Shown in pieces: positions 26,593 to 35,630 of a stretch of 64,000 nucleotides of DNA. Source of the stretch: Actinacidiphila cocklensis (lineage in GTDB: Bacteria; Actinomycetota; Actinomycetes; Streptomycetales; Streptomycetaceae); contig NZ_CAJSLV010000125.1 of NCBI RefSeq assembly GCF_907177275.1, forward strand, positions 1 to 64,000. Direction: 5' to 3'. A model generated the notes under the pieces. The model worked only from the letters and a program-made list of their open reading frames with translations, made no database searches and was not told the DNA's origin. Numbering within the stretch: the first letter of the stretch is position 1; the number at the start of each line of letters is the position of its first letter. The position numbers were made by a program, and so were the translations under genes.

Positions 26593-26949
26593 TCATTCCA
26601 GCCCTCCTGCCGCCGCGGGTCCCGTTTCCTCGGCCCAACGTCGACTCCAGGCGTCCAGCGGGCTCAGCGCCTCGACAAGGTCCTGGCCGAGCTGGGTGAG
26701 GCGGTAGCCATCGCCGTCCAGGGCGAGCAGGCGGGCGCCGGACAGTTCCTCGATCCGGGTACTGAGCACGCTGGAGGACATGCGCTCGCACCGGCGCTGC
26801 AATTCACGGAAGCCGGTCGGAGCTTGACTCAGTTCCCACAGGATCCGCATCGTCCAACGCCGTCCGAGCAGGTCGAGTGCGGCCATCACTGGACGACCCG
26901 ATTCGGACCCCCGCACTGGCACACCCGGACGTGGCGCGCTGGCTTCCAT
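26593..26949 (-). CDS. HxlR-family winged-helix regulator
   Basis: The 118-residue protein contains the HxlR core LDLLGRRWTMRILWELSQAP, FRELQRRCERMSSSVLSTRIEEL and YRLTQLGQDL. HxlR proteins are small dimeric redox- or electrophile-responsive repressors and usually control a divergent neighbour. ATG 26949 has AAGGAG at 5 nt; the GTG at 26955 overlaps that SD and is rejected. It is divergent from a CMD-family gene with 68 bp between starts that carry palindromic operators. Confidence 0.9.
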   Translation of the reverse strand: MEASAPRPGVPVRGSESGRPVMAALDLLGRRWTMRILWELSQAPTGFRELQRRCERMSSSVLSTRIEELSGARLLALDGDGYRLTQLGQDLVEALSPLDAWSRRWAEETGPAAAGGLE

Positions 26950-26962
26950 ACTCACTCCTTGC

Positions 26963-27004
26963 GCTTCGGTTATCGAAGCATCATAGTGATTCGAAAATCG
27001 AAGC
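26963..27004. promoter_or_regulatory. candidate HxlR operators in the divergent promoter
   Basis: GCTTCG-N5-CGAAGC (26963-26979) and TTCGA-N3-TCGAA (26990-27002) are two palindromes. The octamer ATCGAAGC is repeated at 26972-26979 and 26997-27004, 25 bp apart. Spacing and location suggest autoregulation plus control of the CMD gene. Confidence 0.65.
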
Positions 27005-27017
27005 AGGAGGTGCCGCG

Positions 27018-27578
27018 ATGCCGCGCATCGAACCGCTCACCCCGCCCTACACCGCCGACGTCGACCGGGCGCTCCGCCGATGGATGCCGCCGGGCGTGCC
27101 GCACGAGCCACTCGCGCTGTTCCGCGTACTGCACCGCAACCCGGACTTGGCCTCACGCATGTTCGCCCTCGGCGCCGGACTGCTGGGCCATGGACTCCTC
27201 CCCGCTATAGACCGGGAGATCGTCATCGCCCGCGTGGCCGCGCGATCCGCCTGCGCTTATGAATGGGGCGTCCACGCCGCGACCCTGGCGCCGCAGGCCG
27301 GACTCAGCCTGGAACAACTCCGGGCGACTACCCAACCCGACGCAGCAGTCAGTGCTCCATGGTCGCCACGCCACACGGCACTGCTCCACGCGGTTGACGA
27401 ACTGAACGACACGACCCAGCTCACACAGTCCGCCTGGGACGCTCTGCGCATGTACTACGAGGAGACTCAATTACTTGAACTGCTCGTACTGATCGGCTGG
27501 TACCGAACCATCAGCTGTCTGGCCAACGGGCTCCTCCTGGAAGAGGAACCCTGGGGTGCCCGGTTCCCCACACGGTGA
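27018..27578 (+). CDS. carboxymuconolactone decarboxylase / AhpD-like protein
   Basis: The 186-residue all-helical protein has the CMD core REIVIARVAARSACAYEWGVHAA. A Cys-x-Tyr-Glu-x5-His arrangement replaces the CxxC of AhpD, and DRALRRWMPPGVPHEPLALFRVL lies at the N-terminus. Such proteins include peroxidase-like and decarboxylase members; the reaction is not defined. ATG 27018 follows GGAGG. The gene contains the rare Leu codon TTA at 27471, implying bldA-dependent translation. Control by the divergent HxlR is likely. Confidence 0.8.
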   Translation: MPRIEPLTPPYTADVDRALRRWMPPGVPHEPLALFRVLHRNPDLASRMFALGAGLLGHGLLPAIDREIVIARVAARSACAYEWGVHAATLAPQAGLSLEQLRATTQPDAAVSAPWSPRHTALLHAVDELNDTTQLTQSAWDALRMYYEETQLLELLVLIGWYRTISCLANGLLLEEEPWGARFPTR

Positions 27579-27726
27579 CTACGTTCCGCCCCGACCCGCC
27601 ACCGCGGCGCTGGTCGGCATCCGCGCCATGGCGATCACGACGCTGACAAGCCTCGCTCTCGCCCGCCGACGCTCGTCCGAGACCAACCCGTACGTCAGAT
27701 GCACTCATCCCCACACTGGAGGTTCC

Positions 27727-28020
27727 ATGCCCAAGGGCTACTGGGTCAGCGTCTACCGCACCATTTCAGACCCTGAGAAGCTGGCCGCCTACAACAAGCT
27801 GGCCGCTCCGGCCGTCAAGGCCGGGGGCGGTCGAACCTTCGCCCGTGGCGGTCGGGTCGCCGCATACGACGCCGGAATCGCCGAACGTACCGTTCTGATC
27901 GAGTTCGACAGCTTCGAACAGGCCGTCGCGGCGCGCGAGAGCGCGGCCTACCAGGAGGCGCTGGTCGCCCTCTCCGACGGCGTCGAGCGCGACTTCCGCA
28001 TCGTCGAAGGCATCGACTGA
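27727..28020 (+). CDS. DUF1330 domain protein
   Basis: The 97-residue protein (start MPKGYWVSVYRTISDPEKL, end VERDFRIVEGID) is a dimeric ferredoxin-like alpha/beta-barrel protein of the DUF1330 family, with LIEFDSFEQAVAARESAAYQ. ATG 27727 has GGAGG 5 nt upstream; the ORF upstream of it is not used. Function is unknown, and small-molecule oxygenase or stress roles have been suggested for relatives. It probably belongs to the same island as the CMD gene. Confidence 0.88.
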   Translation: MPKGYWVSVYRTISDPEKLAAYNKLAAPAVKAGGGRTFARGGRVAAYDAGIAERTVLIEFDSFEQAVAARESAAYQEALVALSDGVERDFRIVEGID

Positions 28021-28066
28021 CCGAGGTCCAGTCGGATCCTCACTGAAGTTCATTGCGGGGCAAGCC

Positions 28067-29233
28067 TCAGGCGATGAGCTCGCGTTCGAGAGGGGTGCGG
28101 AAGCGCGGGGTGACGCGGGCGGCGGCCAGCAGGGTGGTGAGCGCGGCGGCCTCGGCGGCGATTTCTGCCGTGGCCGCGGCGCCGCGGTCGGTGAGGAGGC
28201 GCCAGACCACGGAACCGTCGGCGCGCTGAGCCCAGCCGCCGATGACCTCGCCGCCCCACCAGACGGTGGGGCCGATGTTCCCGGTCCCGTCGAAGAGCGC
28301 GGCGTGCTCCGGCGGCAGGAACCAGCCACGCCCCCGCCACCCCATCGGCGCCGGGTCGAGCGCGGGCAGCAGGCGGACCGTGGGCGGCCCGGCAGGGGTG
28401 GTGGGCTCGGCGTCGCCCGGGAGGACGTATGCGGTGGCGCCGTCGTCCAGGACGACCGCCTTGGCCCCGACCGCCCCCAGCGCCTTGCGGGTCTCGCCGA
28501 GAGTCCAGCCCGTCCACCACTTGAGGTCGGCCTCCGTGCCGGGTCCGTACGCCCCCAGCCAGGCCTTCGCGAGGGCGGCCCTGGCGGGTTCCGCGGGCAC
28601 CTCGGGGAGCGGCTCGGCAATTGCCCAGCGGAACGCCCCGCTGGTCCAGGAGCCCATCGGGGTGCACCGCTCGATCCGGCCCTCCGCGGCCATCGTGCGG
28701 ATGATCCGGCTCGCGACGTTCTGCGTCGCCTCGTACGGCTTGCCGCGGGCGACGACGACCTGTTCGCGCAGCCGCGGTACGAGCCGGGACAGTTGGGCGC
28801 CGCTGCTCTCCGGGTGCGCGGCCAGCGTGGCGACGACCTCGGCCTCGACCTCGTCGAGCCACGCGGCGTCCCAGCCGCCGCCGTCCGCGAGATAGCCGAG
28901 CAGGTCCTTGCGCTGCTTGACGGCGATGCGGTGTCCGGCGGCGGCGTACACCTCGGGTGCGAACGCGCGCCGGACCACGAACATGGTCCGGCGCATCGCC
29001 AGCATCCGGGTGAGCCGCGCGGGCCGGGCGTACAGCTCCCGCTCCACGGCCTGGATCGCGTCGCCGCGGTATGCGAGCCGCGCGGCGACCGCGAGGTAGA
29101 CCGTGGCCGGATCCGTCGCATGGACGGCGACCAGCCGGTCGACCACGTCCGCGACCCCGCCCGCCCGTGCCATGAGCCGCGCCGCCGCCCGCGCCCGCCG
29201 CGCCTGCGTGGAGAACCGCCGCACCTGTGCCAT
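28067..29233 (-). CDS. winged-helix DNA-binding (HTH_42/AlkZ-like) family protein
   Basis: The 388-residue protein begins [20 protein letters not shown] and has the family features VHATDPATVYLAVAAR, MLAMRRTMFVV and WLGAYGPGTEADLKWWTGWT, with a C-terminal domain containing GRGWFLPPEHAALFDG. Family members include the ICL-unhooking glycosylase AlkZ (with its QxQ motif), but the motif here reads VHATDP and lacks QxQ, so glycosylase activity is unproven. ATG 29233 is chosen; seven upstream codons lack support. Confidence 0.75.
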   Translation of the reverse strand: MAQVRRFSTQARRARAAARLMARAGGVADVVDRLVAVHATDPATVYLAVAARLAYRGDAIQAVERELYARPARLTRMLAMRRTMFVVRRAFAPEVYAAAGHRIAVKQRKDLLGYLADGGGWDAAWLDEVEAEVVATLAAHPESSGAQLSRLVPRLREQVVVARGKPYEATQNVASRIIRTMAAEGRIERCTPMGSWTSGAFRWAIAEPLPEVPAEPARAALAKAWLGAYGPGTEADLKWWTGWTLGETRKALGAVGAKAVVLDDGATAYVLPGDAEPTTPAGPPTVRLLPALDPAPMGWRGRGWFLPPEHAALFDGTGNIGPTVWWGGEVIGGWAQRADGSVVWRLLTDRGAAATAEIAAEAAALTTLLAAARVTPRFRTPLERELIA

Positions 29234-29262
29234 GCGCCCATCCTGGCAGCGCACGCACCGGC

Positions 29263-31587
29263 CTACCGGGCCAGGGGCGAGAACCTCCGCAGCCGCAGGC
29301 TGTTGCCGACGACGAAGACCGAGGAGAAAGCCATCGCGGCCCCCGCGATCATCGGGTTGAGCAGTCCGGCCGCGGCCAGCGGCAAGGCCGCGACGTTGTA
29401 TGCGAACGCCCAGAACAGGTTCGCCTTGATCGTCGTCAGCGTCCGCCGCGCCAGCCGGATCGCGTCCGCGGCGACCCGCAGGTCCCCCCGTACGAGCGTG
29501 AGATCGCCCGCCTCGATCGCCGCGTCCGTGCCCGTACCCATCGCGAGCCCCAGGTCGGCCTGCGCGAGTGCGGCCGCGTCGTTGACGCCGTCGCCGACCA
29601 TGGCGACCGTGCGGCCCTCGGCCTGCAGCCGCCGGACGACGGCGACCTTGTCCTCGGGAAGGACTTCGGCGTGGACGTCATCCGCGGCGATGCCCACTTC
29701 CGCGGCCACCGCCGCGGCGACGGCCGCGTTGTCCCCGGTGAGCAGCACCGGCCGCAGCCCGAGCGCGCGCAGCCGCCGTACGGCCTCCGCGCTGTCCGGC
29801 TTGACGGCGTCGGCGACGACCAGGACGGCCCTGGCGCGGCCGTCCCAGCCGACGGCCACCGCCGTGCCGCCGGCGGCCTCCGCGGCGGCCTTGGCGCGTA
29901 CCAGCTCGGGCGGCAGCGGCTGCGACCTCTCGCGCAGCAGCTGCTCGCGCCCGACGAGCACCGCGTGGCCGTCCACGACGCCCTCGACGCCGAGGCCCGG
30001 CAGGTTGGCGAAGTCCTCGGCGGAGGGCAGCGCGCCGACGCGGTGCGCGGCGCCTGCGGCGACGGCCCGCGCGACGGGGTGCTCCGAGGCGTGCTCCAGG
30101 GCGCCCGCCAGCCGCAGTGCGTCCCGTTCCGCGACGCCGTCCGCGAGCAGCACACCGGTCAGCGTCATCGAACCGGTGGTGACCGTGCCGGTCTTGTCGA
30201 GCACGACCGTGTCCACCGCCCGGGTCGACTCCAGCACCTCGGGTCCCTTGATGAGGATGCCGAGCTGGGCGCCGCGCCCGGTGCCGACCATGAGCGCGGT
30301 GGGCGTGGCGAGGCCCAGCGCGCACGGGCAGGCGATGATCAGGACGGCGACCGCCGCGGTGAAGGCGGCCTCCGCGCCCTCGCCGAGCGCCAGCCAGGCC
30401 GCCAGGGTGCCCAGGGCGAGCACGATGACGGCGGGCACGAAGACCGCCGAGATCCGGTCGGCGAGCCGCTGCGCGGCCGCCTTGCCGTTCTGCGCGTCGG
30501 CCACCAGCCGTGCCATCCGGGCGAGTTGGGTGTCGGCGCCGATCCTGGTGGCCTCGACGACGAGCCTGCCGCCCGCGTTGACCGTGGCGCCGGTGACCCG
30601 GTCGCCGGGGCCGACCTCGACCGGCACGGACTCGCCGGTGAGCATCGACGCGTCGACGGCCGACGTGCCGTCCACCACCAGGCCGTCGGTGGCGATCTTC
30701 TCGCCCGGCCGTACGACGAAGCGCATCCCGACCGCCAGCCGGCCGATCGGGATGCGCACCTCGGTGCCGGACCCGTCGCCGGTTCCGCCGGCGGGGCGCA
30801 GAACTGCCACGTCCTTGGCGCCGAGTTCGAGCAGCGCGCGCAGCGCGGCGCCGGCCCGGCGCTTGGCGCGCGCCTCGAAGTAGCGGCCTGCCAGGAGGAA
30901 GGCGGTGACCCCGGCGGCCGCCTCCAGGTAGATCTCGCCGCCGCCCTGCGTGCGGGACACGGTCAGCCGGAAGGAGTCCGTCATGCCGGTCGTCCCGGCG
31001 TCGCCGAAGAAGAGCGCCCACAGCGACCAGCCGAAGGCGGCCAGCGTGCCGACCGACACCAGGGTGTCCATGGTCGCGGCGCCATGCCGGAGATTCGTCC
31101 AGGCGGCGCGGTGGAAGGGCCACCCGGCGTAGACGACGACCGGCCAGGCCAGGGCCAGCGACAGCCACTGCCAGTTGTCGAACTGCAGGGCGGGCACCAT
31201 CGCGAGCAGGATCACCGGGACGGCCAGCACGACCGCGGTGGCCAATCGCTGCCGCAGCGTGGTCAGTTCGGCGTCGGCCGCGGTTGCCGCGGGCGCCGCG
31301 GCGGCGTCCTGCGCGGGGTCGTCGGCGGGCGGCGGGGGGAGCGCGGCGGTGTAACCGGTGGCCTCGACCGTCGCGATCAGGTCGGCTACCGCGACACCGC
31401 CGCCGTAGCCGACCTTCGCCTTCTCGGTCGCGTAGTTGACGCTGGCGGTGACGCCGTCCATGCGGTTGAGCTTCTTCTCGATCCTGGCGGCGCAGGACGC
31501 GCACGTCATGCCGCCGATCTCCAGCTCGACCCACTGGCCGACCGGCTGCGTGCCGCCGTCCCTGTGCCGTACGTCCATGCCGCTCAT
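29263..31587 (-). CDS. copA: copper-translocating P-type ATPase
   Basis: The 774-residue P1B ATPase has an N-terminal metal-binding domain with GMTCASC (C29, C32) and eight membrane helices. The metal channel motif CPC (about 420), phosphorylation site DKTGT (about 463), SEHPVARA (the HP motif) and GDGVND (about 665) complete it. CPC plus the MYN-type C-terminal helices indicate a Cu(I) exporter. It is transcribed with copZ, 40 bp downstream of the latter, from a promoter with a CsoR-like operator. Confidence 0.93.
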   Translation of the reverse strand: MSGMDVRHRDGGTQPVGQWVELEIGGMTCASCAARIEKKLNRMDGVTASVNYATEKAKVGYGGGVAVADLIATVEATGYTAALPPPPADDPAQDAAAAPAATAADAELTTLRQRLATAVVLAVPVILLAMVPALQFDNWQWLSLALAWPVVVYAGWPFHRAAWTNLRHGAATMDTLVSVGTLAAFGWSLWALFFGDAGTTGMTDSFRLTVSRTQGGGEIYLEAAAGVTAFLLAGRYFEARAKRRAGAALRALLELGAKDVAVLRPAGGTGDGSGTEVRIPIGRLAVGMRFVVRPGEKIATDGLVVDGTSAVDASMLTGESVPVEVGPGDRVTGATVNAGGRLVVEATRIGADTQLARMARLVADAQNGKAAAQRLADRISAVFVPAVIVLALGTLAAWLALGEGAEAAFTAAVAVLIIACPCALGLATPTALMVGTGRGAQLGILIKGPEVLESTRAVDTVVLDKTGTVTTGSMTLTGVLLADGVAERDALRLAGALEHASEHPVARAVAAGAAHRVGALPSAEDFANLPGLGVEGVVDGHAVLVGREQLLRERSQPLPPELVRAKAAAEAAGGTAVAVGWDGRARAVLVVADAVKPDSAEAVRRLRALGLRPVLLTGDNAAVAAAVAAEVGIAADDVHAEVLPEDKVAVVRRLQAEGRTVAMVGDGVNDAAALAQADLGLAMGTGTDAAIEAGDLTLVRGDLRVAADAIRLARRTLTTIKANLFWAFAYNVAALPLAAAGLLNPMIAGAAMAFSSVFVVGNSLRLRRFSPLAR

Positions 31588-31627
31588 CGCCCGTCCGCTC
31601 CCCTCGCCGCCCCCTCGCCGTGTGTGG

Positions 31628-31840
31628 TCAGGCCCGCCCGACCAGCTCGTAGCCCGCCTCGTCGACCGCGGCGCGGACCGTGTCGTCGTCCACCGGCTGC
31701 GCGGAGCCGATGGTCAGCAGACCGGTGGAGGCGACCGCCTTGACAGAGGTGACGCCGGGGATCGCGGTGACCTCGCGGGTGACGGCGGACTCGCAGTGGC
31801 CGCAGCTCATTCCGGACACCGAGTAGACGACATCGCTCAT
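31628..31840 (-). CDS. copZ: CopZ-like copper chaperone
   Basis: The 70-residue heavy-metal-associated domain has GMSCGHC (the MxCxxC Cu(I) site) and a ferredoxin-like fold, and hands Cu(I) to CopA. ATG 31840 has AGGAG upstream; the longer frame to 31900 covers the promoter and is rejected. It is first in the copZ-copA unit. Confidence 0.93.
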   Translation of the reverse strand: MSDVVYSVSGMSCGHCESAVTREVTAIPGVTSVKAVASTGLLTIGSAQPVDDDTVRAAVDEAGYELVGRA

Positions 31841-31900
31841 GGTCCTGCTCCTCGTGGCGTGTTCGGGGACGGCTCGTTCCGTTCCCTCTCCCGCCAGCAT

Positions 31901-31942
31901 ATACCCCCTAGGGGTATTTTGCCGATCACCCCCCGGGGGTAT
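31901..31942 (-). promoter_or_regulatory. CsoR-type copper operator(s) upstream of copZ
   Basis: ATACCCCCTAGGGGTAT (31901-31917) is an almost perfect match to the TACCCCnnnGGGGTA Cu-responsive CsoR operator. A second partial site, ACCCCCCGGGGGTAT, lies at 31928-31942. No csoR gene is in the window, so regulation would be in trans. Confidence 0.8.
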
Positions 31943-31966
31943 GGCGCCCGGTGCGGCGCGGCCGCG

Positions 31967-32410
31967 TCACTCGTCCGCAGCCAGCCGGTCCAGCAGCGCC
32001 GCGGCCAGGCGGAGCACTTCGCGCTCGGTGTCGTTGAGTTCGGTGTCCATCCGCTCCTGCAGCCATGCGTCGCCCTGGCGTACGTCGCGGGACATTGCCG
32101 CGAAACCGCGCTCGGTCAGCTCGACGACGTACTGCCGCCCGTCAGCCGCGTCCCTGGTCCTGCTCACCATCCCGTCGCCGGCCAGTGCGGCCAGCGTCCG
32201 GGTCAGCGACTGCGGCTGCACGTGCAGGGCCGCGGCCATGGCGCCGGGCGTGGACGGACCCGAGCGGTACAGGTGCGCGAGCGCGCCGAGGCGCCCGCTG
32301 GGCAGGCCGTCCTGCGGCCGCTCGGCGCGCATCCGGCGGCTGAGCCGGTTCACCGCGCGGCGCAGTACGGCAGCGGGGTCCTGGGGCGGGGGAGGGAACA
32401 TGGCGGCCAT
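31967..32410 (-). CDS. MarR-family transcriptional regulator
   Basis: The 147-residue winged-helix protein has GRLGALAHLYRSGPSTPGAMAAALHVQPQSLTRTLAALAGDGMVSRTRDAADGRQ-type features: helix-turn-helix plus the DxR wing. It is divergent from the FUSC transporter gene (97 bp between starts), the usual arrangement for a MarR repressor of an efflux pump. The ATG at 32410 has no clear SD; an internal ATG at 32401 is the alternative. Confidence 0.88.
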   Translation of the reverse strand: MAAMFPPPPQDPAAVLRRAVNRLSRRMRAERPQDGLPSGRLGALAHLYRSGPSTPGAMAAALHVQPQSLTRTLAALAGDGMVSRTRDAADGRQYVVELTERGFAAMSRDVRQGDAWLQERMDTELNDTEREVLRLAAALLDRLAADE

Positions 32411-32490
32411 TTTCGTAAGCTCGGCGTACTATCTTCGGGGGATGGGGATGCTTTTGGCGTCAAGGCGTGGCTAGTGGTTCGGCGCGTTCG

Positions 32491-32503
32491 TACGCCAGGC
32501 GTA
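32491..32503. promoter_or_regulatory. 13-bp palindrome upstream of the FUSC gene
   Basis: TACGCC-a-GGCGTA ends 5 bp before the FUSC start codon, in the MarR/FUSC divergent region. It is a candidate MarR operator, but it could also be part of the mRNA leader. Confidence 0.4.
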
Positions 32504-32507
32504 GGGG

Positions 32508-34463
32508 ATGGTGAGGGGATTGGGACAGCCCGTACGGGACCGGTTGCGACTGCTCGACCCCGGACGGGTCCGGCTGCGGGTCGCCGTGCGCACGATCCTG
32601 GCGGCGCTCGCTGCGCTGCTGGCCGCCGCGGCAATGTGCGCGGCAGCGGACCTGCCCGGCGGGATCGTCGTCATCGCGACCGTCGTCGCCGTCATGGTGT
32701 CCCGCACTCTGCACGAGACCAGCCTCGGTCATCGGCTCTCCGCTCTGCTGTACGTCCCCGCGATCGGCCTGGCGGCCGGATACGCGGGGCGCTTCATGCT
32801 GCACCACGCGTGGTGGGGCGCGGCAATGTACGTCGCCGCGGTCGGCGCCTCACGCTATCTGCTGCGTTTCGGCGGCAATGTACGCAGGCTCGGGCGGCTG
32901 GCGCTCACCCCGCTCATCGCGGTGCTGGTGGTGCCGATACCGCCGAGCGCCGCCCAGGCCGCCGGGCCGGTGTGGAGCGCGGTGGCCGGGGCCACGGCGG
33001 TCTGCTGCGTCCTGCTCTCCCAGGCCGCACTCCCCACCCGTCCCACCCGGGAGGCCGCCGCCGCAGCCCGCGACCTGGTCCTCGCCGCCCGCCGCCTGCG
33101 TACCCTCGCCCCGGGCACGCCCCGGCACGCCCGTGTCACCCGGGCACTCCACCGTGCGGCCCTGACCTCGGAGGACCGCCTGTCCGCCGCGTCCCTTTCC
33201 CCGGCCGCCCTTTCCGCGCCCCTGTCCGCGGCAGTTCTGCATGCGGAAGTCCTTGCCGCCGGGGATGCTCCTTTGCCTTTGCCTTTGCCGGCTGCGCGGG
33301 GTGCTGCGTCCGGTACGCGGGAGGTGTCCGCGCTGTCGGCGGCGGCGGGCGGCGGTGGGCCGGGCGTTGCCGTGCTCCCGGCGGCCGGGGGCGCGGTGCC
33401 TTCGGCGGTGGCAGCGGGGGGCGGGGCGCCGTCGGACGCTCTTGGCAGGGCTCTGGCCGAGGTCGAGGCGGCGGCCGCGGCCGTGCGGGGCATCCACGCC
33501 CGGGCGCGTCCCGCGGCGGAACCGCCGCGGCCTCCGGCCCGCAAGGGGCTGCAGCCGCACACCAGGCTCAGCGCGCAACTGACCGTCGCCATGGCCCTGG
33601 CTTTCGCCGTCGGCCACCTCCTCTTCCCCCAGCACTGGACGTGGACCGTGATCACGGCCTTCGTCGTGTGCGCCGCCGCCCGCGCCCGCGGCGACGTCGT
33701 CCATCGCAGCGGGCTGCGCGTGGCCGGGGCCTTCATCGGCGCGGTGACCGGCACGCTCGCCGCCCACGTGGTGGCGGGCGTACCTGCGGCTGCCGTCGCG
33801 GTGATCTTCTGCTACCTCTTCGTCGGCGTGTGGCTGCGCGACGTGAGCTACGCGGTGTGGGCGTTCTGCGTGACCAGCCTGCTGGCGGTCCTCTACTCGC
33901 TGAACGGCGAGCAGGGCACCGCCCTGCTCCTGCAGCGGCCCGAGGGCATCCTGGCCGGTTCCGCGTGCGGAATCCTGGCCGCGTACTTCGTGCTGCCGCT
34001 CCGCACGGAGACGGTGATGCGGGGCAGGGCGGCCCGCGCCCTGCAGATCCTCCAGGACCTGCTCACCGCGGCGCGCGAGCCCCACCCGGAGCCGGTCGTG
34101 CTGCGGGAACTCGCCCGGGCGCTGGACCGCGCGGCGCGCGACCTCGGCGACGCGGCGGCCTCGGCGCGGGCGCACCGCACCCTGTTCGGCCGCGGTACGC
34201 CGCACGCGGCGGACTGGGCGGACACCGTGGCGGTGTGCGTCGGCGAGGCGCGGGCGCTGGCCGTCGCGCCCCCGGCAGACCTCGCCGCCGCCCGCCCGCA
34301 ACTGGTGCTGGCCGCGCGCAACCTCGGCCAAGTACGGCGCCGGCTGGGACACCGTCCGGACGCCGAGCCTCCCCAGCCGCCCGCCGCCGCGTCCCCGCCC
34401 CACCTCCACCGCCTGAACGCCGCACTGGCCGACCTCTACCGCCGACTCCCCGCCGCGGCTTAG
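32508..34463 (+). CDS. FUSC-family membrane protein (aromatic acid/efflux type)
   Basis: The 651-residue product has two bundles of hydrophobic helices, residues about 25-180 and 360-500, around a long cytosolic part. The second bundle contains the FUSC signature (LTVAMALAFAVGHLLFPQHWTWTVITAFVVC-type region, residues about 360-390). FUSC proteins (fusaric acid resistance, AaeB, YccS) export aromatic acids. The central loop has a Gly/Ala/Pro-rich segment (about 225-325). The start is uncertain between ATG 32508 and GTG 32511. It probably answers to the divergent MarR. Confidence 0.8.
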   Translation: MVRGLGQPVRDRLRLLDPGRVRLRVAVRTILAALAALLAAAAMCAAADLPGGIVVIATVVAVMVSRTLHETSLGHRLSALLYVPAIGLAAGYAGRFMLHHAWWGAAMYVAAVGASRYLLRFGGNVRRLGRLALTPLIAVLVVPIPPSAAQAAGPVWSAVAGATAVCCVLLSQAALPTRPTREAAAAARDLVLAARRLRTLAPGTPRHARVTRALHRAALTSEDRLSAASLSPAALSAPLSAAVLHAEVLAAGDAPLPLPLPAARGAASGTREVSALSAAAGGGGPGVAVLPAAGGAVPSAVAAGGGAPSDALGRALAEVEAAAAAVRGIHARARPAAEPPRPPARKGLQPHTRLSAQLTVAMALAFAVGHLLFPQHWTWTVITAFVVCAAARARGDVVHRSGLRVAGAFIGAVTGTLAAHVVAGVPAAAVAVIFCYLFVGVWLRDVSYAVWAFCVTSLLAVLYSLNGEQGTALLLQRPEGILAGSACGILAAYFVLPLRTETVMRGRAARALQILQDLLTAAREPHPEPVVLRELARALDRAARDLGDAAASARAHRTLFGRGTPHAADWADTVAVCVGEARALAVAPPADLAAARPQLVLAARNLGQVRRRLGHRPDAEPPQPPAAASPPHLHRLNAALADLYRRLPAAA

Positions 34464-34574
34464 ACCCTGCGGGACGCCGGGACGCCGGGACTGCGCGGGC
34501 GGCCCGAACGGGCGGTTGCCGTCAGTGACGGACCACCGGCCGGCCGCAAGGTTGCTCGCGCCGTACCCCGCGCC

Positions 34575-34594
34575 CCTGCAGGGCGCCCTGCAGG
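34575..34594. repeat. 20-bp perfect palindrome
   Basis: CCTGCAGGGCGCCCTGCAGG is self-complementary with no loop. It lies 111 bp after the FUSC stop and 125 bp before panD. It could be an operator or a cruciform-type terminator; the context does not decide. Confidence 0.6.
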
Positions 34595-34718
34595 TGAGAG
34601 ATTGGGCACTACCGGCGCCACCCCCCCGGCGGAGGGCCGAGCGGGGGCTCTACCCTGGTCGGGTCGGCGCGTACCCCGGGCGGGGACGCGACCAGCTCAG
34701 GTACCAGGAGGCGGCACC

Positions 34719-35147
34719 GTGCTGCGCACCATGTTCAAGTCCAAGATCCACCGCGCCACCGTGACCCAGGCGGATCTGCACTACGTCGGGTCCGTGACCG
34801 TCGACGCCGACCTGATGGACGCCGCCGACCTGCTGCCGGGCGAGCTGGTCCACATCGTCGACATCACCAACGGCTCCCGCCTGGAGACGTACGTCATCGA
34901 GGGCGAGCGCGGCTCCGGCGTGATCGGCATCAACGGTGCCGCGGCCCACCTCGTGCACCCGGGCGACCTGGTGATCCTGATCAGCTACGCCCAGGTCGAC
35001 GACGCGGAGGCCCGCGCCCTGCGGCCGGCCGTCGTCCATGTCGACGCCGCGAACCGGATCACCGCCCTGGGTGACGACACCGCGGAACCCGCGCCCGGCA
35101 CCGACGCCGTACGCCCCCCGCACGCGGCAGTCCGCGCAAGCGTCTGA
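34719..35147 (+). CDS. panD: aspartate 1-decarboxylase
   Basis: The 142-residue proenzyme starts [20 protein letters not shown] and has the self-cleavage site G24-S25 (YVGSVT), whose Ser becomes the pyruvoyl cofactor. It also has [19 protein letters not shown] and [13 protein letters not shown]. It makes beta-alanine for pantothenate, CoA and hence the phosphopantetheine arms of carrier proteins. GTG 34719 has AGGAGG 7 nt upstream and is preferred to ATG 34731. Confidence 0.95.
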   Translation: MLRTMFKSKIHRATVTQADLHYVGSVTVDADLMDAADLLPGELVHIVDITNGSRLETYVIEGERGSGVIGINGAAAHLVHPGDLVILISYAQVDDAEARALRPAVVHVDAANRITALGDDTAEPAPGTDAVRPPHAAVRASV

Positions 35148-35174
35148 CGGACCGTCCGTCCCGCCCGGGGAAAG

Positions 35175-35378
35175 CTAAGCCGCCGTCACGACCGCGGCGC
35201 CCGTGACCGGCCCTGAGACCGCGCGTATCCCGACACCGCTGCCGCGCGCGGCAGCGGTCCAGCGGGCGCGCAACCGCGCCAACTCCGCCAGTTCCTCGGC
35301 CGTCCAGGGCCGGTCGCCGTGCTCCTGCACATATGCGCGCAGAGCGGCGTTCGCCTGATCGAGAGTTCCCCCGTACAT
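35175..35378 (-). CDS. small conserved-type hypothetical protein (67 aa)
   Basis: The frame begins MYGGTLDQANAALRAYVQEH and contains WTAEELAELARLRARW, a predicted helical segment, then a Gly/Val tail. Start ATG 35378 lies 7 nt after a TAGGGT -10 box, and AGGGTGG also provides an SD. Codon bias is good. I do not recognise a family. It converges on panD. Confidence 0.65.
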   Translation of the reverse strand: MYGGTLDQANAALRAYVQEHGDRPWTAEELAELARLRARWTAAARGSGVGIRAVSGPVTGAAVVTAA

Positions 35379-35385
35379 GTGAACC

Positions 35386-35391
35386 ACCCTA
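35386..35391 (-). promoter_or_regulatory. -10 box (TAGGGT) of the 67-aa gene
   Basis: The spacing of 7 nt to the start codon predicts a leaderless transcript. Confidence 0.5.
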
Positions 35392-35630
35392 GACGGGGGC
35401 ACTGACAATCCTCGAATCCATTGGCCACCGCCCGTACCGGCCCCGCCACGGTCAGCCAACCCCCTCGACGCCCGCCGACGACCCCTCTGACCAGCCCAAC
35501 GCGCCCCGGCCGAGCGTGGGAACGCGGATTGTCGGCGGCTGATGCCATGCTGAGTGTGAGAGAGGACACAGCGTCCAAATCCGGCAGATCGATCGCCCCA
35601 CCGATCACTCGGCCCACGGAGGTCTCCAGC

